DNA of 64,000 nucleotides from the NCBI RefSeq assembly GCF_021491375.1, contig NZ_JAKEVY010000001.1:992001-1056000 (forward strand). The letters run 5' to 3'. A program made the translations under genes and the position numbers. Source of the DNA: Flavihumibacter fluminis. GTDB taxonomy: Bacteria > Bacteroidota > Bacteroidia > Chitinophagales > Chitinophagaceae. This document shows, in pieces, positions 50,514-60,612 of this stretch (positions are counted from its first letter, which is position 1; every line of letters begins with the position of its first letter). The notes under the pieces were generated by a model. The model was not told the origin of the DNA. It saw nothing but the letters and a program-made list of their open reading frames with translations, and did no database searches.

Positions 50514-52016
50514 ATGGCAACAAGAAAGACCACTCCCCGAAAACTCGATTTATCCCACAAATTTTTTGGTGAAGGCCTGACCTTCGATGATGTGCTCCTG
50601 GTTCCCGCTTTTTCAGAAGTGTTACCGAGAGAAGTTTCCATTCGTTCCAAACTGACACGTTCCATTTCCCTGCAGATCCCCATGCTTTCTGCAGCTATGG
50701 ATACCGTTACAGAAGCGCAGCTGGCGATCGCCCTGGCAAGAGAAGGCGGAATCGGTATGCTTCATAAAAACATGAGTATTGAGCGCCAGGCTGAACAGGT
50801 ACGCAAGGTGAAACGTAGCGAAAGCGGTATGATCCTCGACCCGGTAACTTTATCACCGGATGCTACCATAGGTGACGCACTTCGCCTGATGAAAGAAAAC
50901 AAAATTGGCGGTATTCCGATTGTTGATAAGAATAATAAACTGGTAGGCATACTCACCAATCGTGATCTTCGATTTGAAACTGCCAAGTCGAAAAAAGTGA
51001 GCGAGGTGATGACCAAAGACCGGCTGGTTACTGCACCTGAAGGCACCGACATGAAAAAAGCGGAAAAAATCCTTCAGCAACATAAAATTGAAAAACTGCC
51101 GGTTGTAAGGAAGGATGGCAAACTAGCCGGACTCATCACTTACCGCGACATCCTGCAATTGCATAGTTTTCCACACGCTAATAAAGATTCTTTTGGTCGC
51201 CTGGTAGTTGGCGCAGCAGTAGGTATTACCAAGGACATGCTTGACCGCGTTGCTGCCCTGCAACATGTGGGAGTAGACGTAATCACCCTTGACTCCGCGC
51301 ATGGTCATACTAAGGGAGTAATGGAAGCGGTAAAAAACATCAAAAAGAATTTTAAAGAATTACAGGTAATAGCAGGTAATGTGGGAACAGCCGACGGAGC
51401 AAGAGCACTTGCAGAAGCCGGTGCTGATTGTGTAAAAGTTGGTATTGGTCCGGGTTCCATTTGTACCACCCGAATCGTTGCTGGTGCTGGCGTTCCTCAA
51501 CTTACCGCAATTATGGAAGCCTACAGTGCCCTTCAACCAATGGGTATCCCTCTTATTGCAGATGGAGGTATTAGGTATACCGGTGACATGGTGAAAGCAC
51601 TGGCAGCCGGTGCCAGTTGCGTAATGATGGGTAGCGTGTTTGCCGGAGTAGAGGAAAGTCCGGGTGAAACCATCATTTACGAAGGCCGGAAATTCAAGGA
51701 ATACCGGGGTATGGGCTCCATAGGCGCCATGTCTCAGGGATCAAGCGACCGCTATTTCCAGGATGTGGAAGACGATATTAAAAAACTGGTTCCGGAAGGT
51801 ATCGAAGGACGAGTTGCTTATAAAGGCCACCTGAAAGAAGTAGTTGCCCAGTTTGTTGGTGGTCTGCGTGCAGGTATGGGGTATTGCGGTGCTAAAGATC
51901 TGGAAACCCTTCAAAAAACAGCCCGCTTCACTAAGATCACGAATGCCGGCATGAAGGAAAGCCACGCACACGATGTGGATATCACTAAAGAAGCTCCTAA
52001 CTATAGCAGGAAATAA
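50514..52016 (+). CDS. guaB: IMP dehydrogenase
   Basis: Makes XMP from IMP, the committed step to GMP. 500 residues: [17 protein letters not shown] at the start, two CBS domains (about 95-215), and the catalytic loop [11 protein letters not shown] with its active-site Cys (around 315), then GGIRYTGD. The start is the ATG at 50514; the frame also allows a TTG at 50508, which lies inside the -7 box and is rejected. Single gene with its own promoter. Confidence 0.97.
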   Translation: MATRKTTPRKLDLSHKFFGEGLTFDDVLLVPAFSEVLPREVSIRSKLTRSISLQIPMLSAAMDTVTEAQLAIALAREGGIGMLHKNMSIERQAEQVRKVKRSESGMILDPVTLSPDATIGDALRLMKENKIGGIPIVDKNNKLVGILTNRDLRFETAKSKKVSEVMTKDRLVTAPEGTDMKKAEKILQQHKIEKLPVVRKDGKLAGLITYRDILQLHSFPHANKDSFGRLVVGAAVGITKDMLDRVAALQHVGVDVITLDSAHGHTKGVMEAVKNIKKNFKELQVIAGNVGTADGARALAEAGADCVKVGIGPGSICTTRIVAGAGVPQLTAIMEAYSALQPMGIPLIADGGIRYTGDMVKALAAGASCVMMGSVFAGVEESPGETIIYEGRKFKEYRGMGSIGAMSQGSSDRYFQDVEDDIKKLVPEGIEGRVAYKGHLKEVVAQFVGGLRAGMGYCGAKDLETLQKTARFTKITNAGMKESHAHDVDITKEAPNYSRK

Positions 52017-52032
52017 TTAAAGAGGGATGAAC

Positions 52033-52040
52033 TATTTTCG
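52033..52040 (+). promoter_or_regulatory. -7 promoter element abutting the lnt start
   Basis: TATTTTCG, 7 of 8 to TAnnTTTG, five bases before the ATG at 52046. Confidence 0.45.
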
Positions 52041-52045
52041 TTGGA

Positions 52046-53656
52046 ATGAAGAAGTTTCATCCCTTTCTTTTATCTGTTGCAAGCGGACTTTTGTTAGCAG
52101 CAGCATGGCCACCCATGCCAACAACCCTGCTGATTTTTATAGCCTTTGTTCCGCTTTTCTATCTGCTTGAGCAGGGCCCATCCAGATTCGCATTCGTAGC
52201 CTGGTCCTTTCTTTCTATGCTGATCTGGAACAGCGTTACTACCTGGTGGATCTGGAATTCCACAGATGTAGGAGCAATTGGTGCCATTATTGCCAATTCT
52301 GCTTTCATGAGCCTTCCCTGGCTTGCATTCTACAATGTTCACCAGCGATTGGGTGCCAAACTCAGTTACTGGGCCTTCCTGGCTTGCTGGATGACTTTTG
52401 AATATATCCATCTCAACTGGGAACTAAGCTGGCCCTGGCTAACCCTTGGTAATGTATTTGCCAATACCACCAACTGGATTCAGTGGTACGAATTCACAGG
52501 CACATCCGGTGGTACGCTTTGGGTATTACTTGTAAACATATTGTTCTTCCGAAAACTCATTCAACTTCCTCATGCTTCCCGTCCTCAGTTAAAGCCGGCA
52601 GGAAGCTTACTGCTTATCGCCATTGGGGTACCTGTTGCGATTTCATTTGCTGTAAAAAATTTCACCCTCAGCAAGAAAGAACTTGCGACTACCAATCAAA
52701 AGAACACAGTTGTTGTTCAGCCCAACATTGACCCCTATGCGAAATTTTTTCCTGGCACACAGGAGCAGCAATTAAAACAATTGATCCGGCTAAGCGAAGC
52801 TGCCATTGACAGCCAGACGGCCCTGGTGGTTTGGCCTGAAACAGCCATCAATTCACCTAATGGCCTGGATGAAGCACGTTTAAGACAGAACAGTTCCCTG
52901 GAACCGATTTGGAATTTTTTAAGCAGGCACCCTAAGATCAGGCTCTTGTCTGGCATTGAAGCGTACGGTTTTTTGCCTGAGGATACGGAATCCCCCTATG
53001 CGCGTCCCATTCCCGGTTCCAATCTGAAATACGAAGCCTATAATAGTGCGGCATTGCTTGACAGTTCGGGTATCCTTAGCCGTTATCATAAGTCCAAACT
53101 GGTACCCGGAGTTGAAACCCTCCCCTCCTTTCTTCGCTTTTTGGATAAATGGTTTGAACAGTTTGGAGGTACTACCGGAGGGTATGCCAAACAGGAGGAA
53201 AGAACAGTGCTGGTGGATCAGAACAGCGGGCTGGCAATCGCCCCCGCGATTTGTTATGAATCCATTTATGGTGATTTCATGACAGGTTTTTTTCGCAACA
53301 AAGCCAACCTGATGGTCATTATAACCAATGATGGCTGGTGGGGTAATACAGCGGGACATAAACAGCACCTCGCCTACGCGCGTTTGCGTGCCATCGAAAC
53401 CCGTCGCTGGGTGGTCAGAAGTGCCAATACAGGTATCAGCGCATTCATTGACCCGTACGGCACAATTGTTCAGCAGCAGGGATGGGATACTTCCGCAACC
53501 ATTAAGCAACCAGTTCAGCCACTGGAAAAACAAACTCTGTTTGTTCGATTCGGCGACTGGATCTCCTGGATTATGGTAGTGTTGGCAATTCTACTGGTTT
53601 CCTGGTCGAGTATTGTATTTTTAACCCGGAAGAAAACGTCTAAAACCACTACCTGA
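52046..53656 (+). CDS. lnt: Apolipoprotein N-acyltransferase
   Basis: Inner-membrane enzyme that adds the third acyl chain to lipoproteins. 536 residues: about six N-terminal membrane helices (to about 205), a periplasmic nitrilase-like domain with the catalytic triad Glu 265 (VVWPETAINS), Lys 351 (YHKSKLVPGVE) and Cys 403 (APAICYES), and a last membrane helix near 510-530. The gene is in the many-lipoprotein setting of this window. Its stop overlaps the next ATG (TGATG), so the hydrolase is translated with it. Confidence 0.95.
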   Translation: MKKFHPFLLSVASGLLLAAAWPPMPTTLLIFIAFVPLFYLLEQGPSRFAFVAWSFLSMLIWNSVTTWWIWNSTDVGAIGAIIANSAFMSLPWLAFYNVHQRLGAKLSYWAFLACWMTFEYIHLNWELSWPWLTLGNVFANTTNWIQWYEFTGTSGGTLWVLLVNILFFRKLIQLPHASRPQLKPAGSLLLIAIGVPVAISFAVKNFTLSKKELATTNQKNTVVVQPNIDPYAKFFPGTQEQQLKQLIRLSEAAIDSQTALVVWPETAINSPNGLDEARLRQNSSLEPIWNFLSRHPKIRLLSGIEAYGFLPEDTESPYARPIPGSNLKYEAYNSAALLDSSGILSRYHKSKLVPGVETLPSFLRFLDKWFEQFGGTTGGYAKQEERTVLVDQNSGLAIAPAICYESIYGDFMTGFFRNKANLMVIITNDGWWGNTAGHKQHLAYARLRAIETRRWVVRSANTGISAFIDPYGTIVQQQGWDTSATIKQPVQPLEKQTLFVRFGDWISWIMVVLAILLVSWSSIVFLTRKKTSKTTT

Positions 53657-54420
53657 TGCATTACCAACTTATTGGAAGCGGAAAACCAGTAGTACTGATC
53701 CATGGTTTTGGAGAAGACAGCAGTATTTGGAAACAACAGCTTGAATTCCTGGGTTCAGACTACCAACTCATAATACCGGATTTACCGGGAACAGGTAAAA
53801 CAGAGCTGGAATCCGTACTCACTATGGAATCTATGGCAGCCGGTATCCGGGATATACTGGATAAAGAGAAGATCGGTAGCTGTATCTTACTGGGGCATTC
53901 CATGGGCGGTTATATCAGCCTTGCTTTTGCAGAATTATTCCCGGACCGGATCAATGGTCTCGGTTTACTACATTCCAGTGCATTCGCCGACAGTGAGGCC
54001 AAAAAAGAAACCCGCCGTAAAAGCATAGAGTTTATTAAAAAACAGGGATCCTTTCCTTATCTGGAAGCCTCCACGCCCAATTTGTTTGCAGAAGAAAATC
54101 GGTTATCCATGACCGGTTTAATCAGGGACCTGGTAGATCGGCATGCTTACATGAAACCGGCAACACTTGCAGCCTTTTTAGAAGCAATGATGGCCCGGCC
54201 CGACAGAACGCAGATCCTGAAGAAAGCCAATTTCCCGGTCTTGTTTATTGTTGGAAGAGGAGATCAGGCAGTACCTTTTACAGACTCCATGCAACAGGTA
54301 TATCTCCCTGATTTGTCCTATATTTATATACTTGAAAAGTCCGGGCACATGGGTATGCTGGAAGAAACCGGGAGCTTCAATCAGGCGCTAATTGATTTTA
54401 TTTCCAGCACACCGATGTAG
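53656..54420 (+). CDS. Alpha/beta hydrolase
   Basis: 254-residue cytosolic alpha/beta-hydrolase. Oxyanion region VVLIHGFGEDSSIW (12-25), nucleophile elbow GHSMGG with Ser 82, acid in VGRGDQAVP and the catalytic His in SGHMGMLEE. Similar to esterase/lactonase-type enzymes; the substrate is unknown. It shares one base with the lnt stop and is thus coupled to it. Confidence 0.9.
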   Translation: MHYQLIGSGKPVVLIHGFGEDSSIWKQQLEFLGSDYQLIIPDLPGTGKTELESVLTMESMAAGIRDILDKEKIGSCILLGHSMGGYISLAFAELFPDRINGLGLLHSSAFADSEAKKETRRKSIEFIKKQGSFPYLEASTPNLFAEENRLSMTGLIRDLVDRHAYMKPATLAAFLEAMMARPDRTQILKKANFPVLFIVGRGDQAVPFTDSMQQVYLPDLSYIYILEKSGHMGMLEETGSFNQALIDFISSTPM

Positions 54421-54437
54421 TCAGTCAACCATTTTAG

Positions 54438-57089
54438 ATGAAAACAATCGGTATACTGCTGTTGGTGTTGTTTGGGATAAGCTCTGCTGCATTAGCTGCG
54501 CATATTCGGGGGGGTGAGTTAACATACCGATACCTGGGTGCCGGTACCCAGCCTAACACCTCAAGGTATGAACTGACACTGAAATTATACGTTGATTGTA
54601 GTGCCCGTGGAGAAGGCCAGTTGGACGGCAGTGTATCCTTCAGTATTTTCAGAAAAACAGGTGGCATCAGCCTGCTTCAAAGCGTTACCGCGCCTTTTAC
54701 CAATGAGCAGCGAATTGAATACGATCCCAATTCCAACCCCTGTATTCTCAACCCGCCTACGGACATTTGTTACCGCCTCCGCTATTATACAGTTGTTGTT
54801 ACCTTACCAGACTCAGACGATGGCTACTCTGTTGCATTCCAGCGCTGTTGCCGGATTGACAACATCCGAAACGTTGCAGGAAACAGTGGCGATGTAGGAG
54901 CTACTTATTCCTGTGAAATTCCAGGTACCCGGGTACTGAATGATGCACTAAATAATTCCAGTCCCAGTTTTAACCCCAATGATGCGATCGCCATTTGTGT
55001 AGGAACCAATTTCACCTTCGATTTTTCTGCGGTAGATCAGGACGGAGATTCACTGGCTTATGAATTCTGTAATGCATTTGTTGGGGGCGGAAGAGAACCA
55101 GGTGTGTGCGTATCCTGTACTTCCCCCAATCCAACTTCCACACCACCTCACGCTTCCATCAATTACAGGGGAGGTTTCAATGGAACCAACCCGCTGGGTG
55201 GATCAGTCAGCATCAACCGGAATACCGGCCTCATGACAGGAGTCGCCCCCAATGCAGTAGGGCAATATGTAGTTACTGCCTGTGTTCGGGAATACAGGCG
55301 GGGAGTATTAATCAACACCCATCGAAAAGATATTCATATATCGGTTTCCAACTGCCAGCCTTTGAGAGCTTTTCTGGATCCTGACTATAGTTTTTGCGAC
55401 GATTTTAATGTGACGTTTCAAAACGGACAGGCGAATCCGGCAGGTGCTGTTTATATCTGGAATTTCGGAGACGGTTCCGATAATGATACGGTGTCAACTG
55501 CACTGGGACAAATTCAGCATCAATATGCTGATTCAGGCACCTACACTGTTAAATTAAAAGTTTTATTAGCCGGCGGACAATGCGTGGATTCAACTACCAC
55601 ACTGGCTAAAGTATATCCCGGATTTTTCCCTGGTTTTACTTTCCTCGGGTCCTGCCTGCTTACCCCTTTCCGCTTTGTTGATACAACCAGGAGCCGATAT
55701 GGAACAGTGAGCAAATGGGCCTGGAATTTTGGCGATGAAACAACTGATACCGATGTTGCAACCATACGAAACCCTTCCTATAAGTTCAACTCCCTTGGAA
55801 TAAAGACTGTCACCTTACAGGTGGAAAGTGATAAAGGCTGCAAGGGTACGGCTACGGTCCAGGTAGAAGTCCGGGATCGCCCCAACCTGGTCCTGCCATT
55901 TAAAGACACACTGATCTGCAGTATTGATCAACTGCCACTGATTGCCACGGCACCCGGCACCTTAAATCCTGTTTTCACCTGGACGCCCAACTACAATATT
56001 CGGTTTGCGAATACGCCCAACCCTATTGTGGAACCAAAAGTTACAACCACGTACAAGGTAAATCTGAATGATAATGGCTGTACCGCAGATGACTCAATCC
56101 GTGTTCGGGTTGTTGACCAGGTTACGTTGAGCACAGCTCCTGACACAACCATCTGTCTGACTGACCCAGTTCCCCTTGCTGCATTTGGTGATGGCCTGCG
56201 CTATGAATGGACGCCCGCAGCCGACCTGGATGATCCTGCCAGTCGCACTCCTTTTGCGATTCCAACTGGCACAACTACCTACACTGTGACCGCCCGGATT
56301 GGAGGCTGTACAGCTACTGACCAGATTAACGTGCGTGCAGTACCTTATCCGGGTGCAGATGCCGGAGAGGACCGGTTTATTTGTTACCTCGATTCCACCC
56401 TGTTGACTGGCAATATTCAGGGAGCCTTCTTCAATTGGTCGCCGCAAAGCACCTTGCTGGATGCCAATACACTTACTCCAATTGCCCTGCCACGATTCTC
56501 CACCCGCTACGTACTTACAGTGACAGATACTATTGGTTGTCCCAAACCCGGCAGAGATACTGTATTAGTTGGTGTACGACCACCTGTACCTGCTTTTGCA
56601 GGAAATGATACGGCCATTGTGGTAGGACAACCACTCCAGTTGAACGCAACAGGTGGAGCCATTTATCGCTGGGAACCTTCCACGGGATTAACAGACCCCT
56701 TTATTTCGAACCCGATTGCCAATATCACTCAGAATCAAACCTATACGGTAAGGGTATCAACTCCCGAAGATTGCTTTGCCCTGGACACTATGAATGTTAC
56801 TGTATTTACCACGGCACCTGATATCTTTGTTCCCAATGCATTTACTCCTGGTAAATCTACCAATCCTATTTTCCGACCCATCCCGGTAGGTATTGCCCAA
56901 ATCGACTATTTCAGGGTATTCAATCGCTGGGGACAGATGGTTTATAGCAGCTCGAGTGCTGGAGGTGGCTGGGATGGCAAAGTAGGCGGGCGTGATCAGG
57001 GTACCGACACCTATGTATGGATGGTGCAGGGACGTGATTATACAGGAAAAGTTATTTTCAAAAAAGGAACGGTTGTTTTGATACGGTAA
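54438..57089 (+). CDS. PKD-repeat surface protein with type B (gliding motility-type) sorting domain
   Basis: 883 residues with a signal peptide ending AALAAH at about 20. The N-terminal region (20-320) has a beta-rich unknown domain with paired Cys; PKD domains follow near 325-400 and 405-490 (YIWNFGDGSDNDTVS and WAWNFGDETTDTDVA), then Ig-like repeats with DTTICL and DSTLLTG turns to about 790. The C-terminus (about 795-883) is the type B sorting domain: IFVPNAFTPGKSTNPIF, FRVFNRWGQMVYSS and GTDTYVWMVQ. It should be exported by the type IX system and stay on the surface as an adhesin. Confidence 0.93.
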   Translation: MKTIGILLLVLFGISSAALAAHIRGGELTYRYLGAGTQPNTSRYELTLKLYVDCSARGEGQLDGSVSFSIFRKTGGISLLQSVTAPFTNEQRIEYDPNSNPCILNPPTDICYRLRYYTVVVTLPDSDDGYSVAFQRCCRIDNIRNVAGNSGDVGATYSCEIPGTRVLNDALNNSSPSFNPNDAIAICVGTNFTFDFSAVDQDGDSLAYEFCNAFVGGGREPGVCVSCTSPNPTSTPPHASINYRGGFNGTNPLGGSVSINRNTGLMTGVAPNAVGQYVVTACVREYRRGVLINTHRKDIHISVSNCQPLRAFLDPDYSFCDDFNVTFQNGQANPAGAVYIWNFGDGSDNDTVSTALGQIQHQYADSGTYTVKLKVLLAGGQCVDSTTTLAKVYPGFFPGFTFLGSCLLTPFRFVDTTRSRYGTVSKWAWNFGDETTDTDVATIRNPSYKFNSLGIKTVTLQVESDKGCKGTATVQVEVRDRPNLVLPFKDTLICSIDQLPLIATAPGTLNPVFTWTPNYNIRFANTPNPIVEPKVTTTYKVNLNDNGCTADDSIRVRVVDQVTLSTAPDTTICLTDPVPLAAFGDGLRYEWTPAADLDDPASRTPFAIPTGTTTYTVTARIGGCTATDQINVRAVPYPGADAGEDRFICYLDSTLLTGNIQGAFFNWSPQSTLLDANTLTPIALPRFSTRYVLTVTDTIGCPKPGRDTVLVGVRPPVPAFAGNDTAIVVGQPLQLNATGGAIYRWEPSTGLTDPFISNPIANITQNQTYTVRVSTPEDCFALDTMNVTVFTTAPDIFVPNAFTPGKSTNPIFRPIPVGIAQIDYFRVFNRWGQMVYSSSSAGGGWDGKVGGRDQGTDTYVWMVQGRDYTGKVIFKKGTVVLIR

Positions 57090-57107
57090 CCACAAAGGAC
57101 TTTTTAC

Positions 57108-57866
57108 ATGAAACATATTGCATTGATCACCGGTGCCAGCTCCGGATTTGGCTGGGCAACCGCCAGAAAACTGGCAGAAAAAGGATATGATCTGATCTTA
57201 ACAGGCCGGAGAGGAGATCGGCTGCAGGCATTGGAAACTGAACTGCACAATATGTTCGGCACGAAATGCCGGTTGCTGGTATTTGATATACGCGATAAGA
57301 AAACAGTTTTCCAGCAAATAGAAACCCTGGAAGATAACTGGAAGAAGATCGATTTATTGATCAATAATGCAGGGCTGGCCCTGGGAAGAGACTATTTTGA
57401 AGAAGCCGACATGGACGACTGGGAAACCATGATCGATACCAACCTGAAAGGAGTTATTTATATCACCCGCGCTGTCCTGCCCCATATGATCGTGCACAAA
57501 AAAGGCCATATCATCAATATGGGCTCCATAGCTGGTAAGGAGATTTACGAAAAAGGCAATGTGTACTGTGCTTCCAAACATGCGCTGGATGCCCTGTCCA
57601 GGTCCATGCGGGTAGATTTACTCCGGCATGGCATCAAGGTTACCGCCATTCATCCGGGAGCCGCAGAAACCGAGTTTTCCATTGTGCGCTTTAAAGGGGA
57701 TTCGGAAAAAGCCGAAGCTGTTTACAATGGTTTTAAACCCCTTGATCCTGAAGACATTGCGGAAACTATCTGGTTCTGTGCCAGCCAGCCCGCCCATGTT
57801 TGTATCAACGATCTGGAAATTACCTGTACTGCTCAGGCCAATGCCTATCTCTTCCATAAGGAATAA
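57108..57866 (+). CDS. Short-chain dehydrogenase/reductase
   Basis: 252-residue NAD(P)-dependent oxidoreductase of the classical SDR family. Cofactor motif TGASSGFG (8-15), NNAG at 86-89, catalytic Ser 140, Tyr 153 and Lys 157 (YCASK). Close in type to YdfG-like enzymes that oxidise serine or 3-hydroxy acids; the true substrate is uncertain. It begins 18 nt after the surface-protein gene, perhaps by chance. Confidence 0.92.
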   Translation: MKHIALITGASSGFGWATARKLAEKGYDLILTGRRGDRLQALETELHNMFGTKCRLLVFDIRDKKTVFQQIETLEDNWKKIDLLINNAGLALGRDYFEEADMDDWETMIDTNLKGVIYITRAVLPHMIVHKKGHIINMGSIAGKEIYEKGNVYCASKHALDALSRSMRVDLLRHGIKVTAIHPGAAETEFSIVRFKGDSEKAEAVYNGFKPLDPEDIAETIWFCASQPAHVCINDLEITCTAQANAYLFHKE

Positions 57867-58009
57867 AAAACCATCCGGTGTTACAATAGCAGCCCCATCC
57901 TGACGTTTATTTCTGGAATTCCAAACCCTCTTCAAATCCAGCCTGGTTTTTGTGGTAATTAAATAGTCCACCAACCATGGTAGCGATATGATAAATGAAA
58001 ACTGTTAGG

Positions 58010-58507
58010 ATGAAAAACCTTATTTTTTCTGCCCTCACCTTGGCGGCCATTGCCTTAACCGGCACTACCCAGGCTCAGGACCTGATCCGGCAACAAACCT
58101 GCCAGACCCAGTCGGTCCAGCACCAAATAGACAGTTTAAAACGGTATTATTCTGCACATGGGTTTTCCCTGATGAGGGAAGCCAGCATGCAGATGGAAAG
58201 TCAGTATGAAATGCCCATCATCGTTCCCCTTACCCAGGGAGAATGGTATAGTTTTGTATATGTGGGAAACCCGGAATCCAGGTTGCATGAAGTACGCATG
58301 TACGACTACATGGAGAAAATGGTGATCTACCGGAAAAATCTGAAAAAGGATCCCTCAGCCAACGTCATAAACTTCACCTACGAACCGGTAGCAAGTGAAT
58401 ATCATATCATCAAGCCCGTCCAGATTAACAACAAACAAAAGGACCTTTGCGGATATGTGATGTTATTCAAACGAACCGATAAAAGAACTGCCACCACTGG
58501 CAAATAA
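58010..58507 (+). CDS. Small exported hypothetical protein
   Basis: 165-residue protein with a signal peptide (MKNLIFSALTLAAIALTGTTQAQ) when started at the ATG at 58010; an ATG five codons upstream at 57995 would add MKTVR. The mature part mixes helices and strands (DSLKRYYSAHGFSLMREASMQME, then VPLTQGEWYSFVYVG and VSEYHIIKP-like strands). No family is recognised; a periplasmic location is likely. A strong terminator follows. Confidence 0.75.
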   Translation: MKNLIFSALTLAAIALTGTTQAQDLIRQQTCQTQSVQHQIDSLKRYYSAHGFSLMREASMQMESQYEMPIIVPLTQGEWYSFVYVGNPESRLHEVRMYDYMEKMVIYRKNLKKDPSANVINFTYEPVASEYHIIKPVQINNKQKDLCGYVMLFKRTDKRTATTGK

Positions 58508-58509
58508 AA

Positions 58510-58547
58510 ACTAAAGAGGCCTGGATTAAATCCTGGCCTCTTTAGTT
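58510..58547 (+). terminator. Terminator after the exported hypothetical gene
   Basis: ACTAAAGAGGCC pairs with GGCCTCTTTAGT (12 bp), with a smaller inner stem; both sides are A/T-rich, so it may also stop transcripts from the minus strand. Confidence 0.85.
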
Positions 58548-58637
58548 AAACCAACCGTCCTGCAATATTTTTAGCTTAGCTATACCACAAAACTAACTAC
58601 TAAATATCCCCTGAACAATACCCTAATGTGGTTATTA

Positions 58638-59225
58638 CTAACTGTCCAACATTGAATTCAGTTTGATCCAATCCTGCAGAATAGCCATTTCTTTTTTGAT
58701 TCCTTTACGGATTTGATGAATCATTATAAATGCCCCGGGGGGAACACTTGCACAACATAAAACCGTTAACCACAATGGAGCATGCCGGCTGAATTCAGGC
58801 ATCAGCAAATAGAAACCAACCAGGTAAATAACTACTATTGATATCGTTACCGGTCCATGTACAAACTTCCTGAAGCTACGATAGTTAATGGTTGCTTTTG
58901 TATAAGCTTCTGCAGACAACCAGGTTTTAATACTTCTTGCTTTCCGTATGCTGAATACTTCAATCAGAATCCTGATGAGCAGGGTACCAATCATCAGTCC
59001 TACTCCTGTTTTGCCAGCAATTGTTGAATACGGATACCAGCGCACCAGGAACAAATAGATAAGCAGCACCGTGCAACTCAGTATCACAATAGTAGCATAC
59101 TGTGAAACAAGACTCGCATTTCTTTTGGCTGTTGCCTGTTTTGACCAATCCGTATGCATTGATTCTTTTGCATCTGATTGTTCCTTCTTCCAGGACTGTT
59201 TCAATTCAAATAATTCATCCTGCAT
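58638..59225 (-). CDS. Membrane protein paired with the ECF sigma factor, candidate anti-sigma
   Basis: 195 residues: a cytosolic N-terminal segment of about 45 residues (helical, charged, MQDELFELKQSWKKEQ), then four membrane helices (near 43-62, 73-90, 124-143 and 150-167) and a short charged tail. The N-terminal stretch could contact the sigma factor, as in Bacteroidota anti-sigma-like proteins, but no zinc or ASD motif is seen. It overlaps the sigma gene by 11 bp, which supports a functional pair. Role inferred from position. Confidence 0.7.
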   Translation of the reverse strand: MQDELFELKQSWKKEQSDAKESMHTDWSKQATAKRNASLVSQYATIVILSCTVLLIYLFLVRWYPYSTIAGKTGVGLMIGTLLIRILIEVFSIRKARSIKTWLSAEAYTKATINYRSFRKFVHGPVTISIVVIYLVGFYLLMPEFSRHAPLWLTVLCCASVPPGAFIMIHQIRKGIKKEMAILQDWIKLNSMLDS

Positions 59226-59718
59226 GGCTTAGAATTTTTTTTATTCGTTGTTTAATCCGATGAATTTTAACCCTGAGTGTCGCCTCACTGATACCCATAA
59301 CCGAAGCGATCTGATCGTACTCGAGCTCATCCAGCACCATCATGATTATAAGCCGGTCTACTTCTTCCAACTGTCCGATGGCACGATACAACTCGCTAAC
59401 CTGCTCCTTCCCTTTTGCTGTTGCTTCTGTATCCTGATCCCTTATATTTTCAAGTTGTTCAGGAGCCAGACCAGCTTTCATTCCCGGTTTTCGTAAATAT
59501 TGCAAACAGCTATTTACGGTGATCCGGTAGATCCAGGTTTTGTAGTTGGCTTCACCCCTGAATTTTGATAAGGCATTCCAGACATTGATAAAAACATCAT
59601 GGGCAAGATCTTCAGCAAGTGCCCGATCACCGTTCAAAAAACCAGTACAGACCTGCTTTACCATGGGAGCATAATCCCTGTACAACTGATCAAATAAATC
59701 GCTGAACTGTCTGCTCAT
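59215..59718 (-). CDS. ECF-type RNA polymerase sigma factor
   Basis: 167 residues. Region 2 has DLAHDVFINVWNALSKFRGEANYKTWIYRITVNSC; region 4 has LEYDQIASVMGISEATLRVKIHRIKQRIKKIL, a typical helix-turn-helix. Cytosolic; redirects RNA polymerase to its own promoters. Middle gene of an operon: 4-bp overlap with the hydrolase before it and 11 bp with the membrane protein after it. Confidence 0.94.
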   Translation of the reverse strand: MSRQFSDLFDQLYRDYAPMVKQVCTGFLNGDRALAEDLAHDVFINVWNALSKFRGEANYKTWIYRITVNSCLQYLRKPGMKAGLAPEQLENIRDQDTEATAKGKEQVSELYRAIGQLEEVDRLIIMMVLDELEYDQIASVMGISEATLRVKIHRIKQRIKKILSHAG

Positions 59719-60551
59719 TTGGAAAAATACTGTTGTATGTTACGAGCCATCCATTCAAATTCATCAAACATGATAAAATGCCTGCTTTTATCTGCTATCA
59801 GAATTTCTTTGTTTGATAACGCTTCGTATTGTTTGATATAATTTTTTTCAATTACCTCCCTGTTAGGAAAGCCTGCGGCAAGTATCAGAACCGGCGCTTT
59901 AACAGATGGCAGTACAGGTCTCAGATCCAGTTTCAACAGGTCAGTGTATCCGAATACATATACCTTCCGGTCAGCTTTCAACATCCAGCTGGTAATGCTG
60001 TCTGCTTTTTCCTTCGACTGGGTCATGTTGGCCGACATACCTGCAGCCATTTTTTTAAAAGGTTCCGCCTGCATTTCCAATAACTGTTTATTATACGGAC
60101 TAATATACTGGATCTGCTGCGCTTTCACTCCTGGCATCATCACCTCCCTCATACAGGGAATGGCATCCACCAGTACAACCTTGGTTACCCTATCCGGAAG
60201 AAGCGCCGCCAGATCAGTTGCCAGGTTGCCTCCCATGCTGTGCCCAACTAAATGTACTTTTTTCAGCTTTTGGCTTTTTATGTAATCAACCAATCCATCT
60301 CTCACTGCTGAATACCAGGGTGTGTCGATGGCCGCTGTACCATCAAAGCCGGCATAGGTAACAAAATGAGCACTATAGCCTTTGCCCAGAAAGGCTGCTG
60401 TCTCCTTCCAGATACGGCCCGGACAACCAAATCCCGGCAGATAAATCACCGGTGTTCCTTTTCCTGATTTTTCAACCTGTATGGAGGGTGTTTGACCCAG
60501 CGCTGTGGCAACCTGAAAAACAACTGCAATTGCTATAAGTATCGATTTCAT
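59715..60551 (-). CDS. Alpha/beta hydrolase, exported
   Basis: 278 residues from the ATG at 60551 (an upstream start at 60581 would add ten residues and lacks support). Signal peptide ending ALGQ at 20, so periplasmic. Hydrolase motifs: VIYLPGFGCPGRIW, nucleophile elbow GHSMGG with Ser 105, and the C-terminal acid/His pair (SRHFIMFDEF). Substrate unknown. First gene of the ECF sigma operon, with which it overlaps by 4 bp, so it may act on a signal or be part of the response. Confidence 0.88.
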   Translation of the reverse strand: MKSILIAIAVVFQVATALGQTPSIQVEKSGKGTPVIYLPGFGCPGRIWKETAAFLGKGYSAHFVTYAGFDGTAAIDTPWYSAVRDGLVDYIKSQKLKKVHLVGHSMGGNLATDLAALLPDRVTKVVLVDAIPCMREVMMPGVKAQQIQYISPYNKQLLEMQAEPFKKMAAGMSANMTQSKEKADSITSWMLKADRKVYVFGYTDLLKLDLRPVLPSVKAPVLILAAGFPNREVIEKNYIKQYEALSNKEILIADKSRHFIMFDEFEWMARNIQQYFSK

Positions 60552-60612
60552 GGAATTTATTTTCCACTTTGATACAGGCAATAGCAGATTGTTACACCCC
60601 CCTCAAAAAAAA

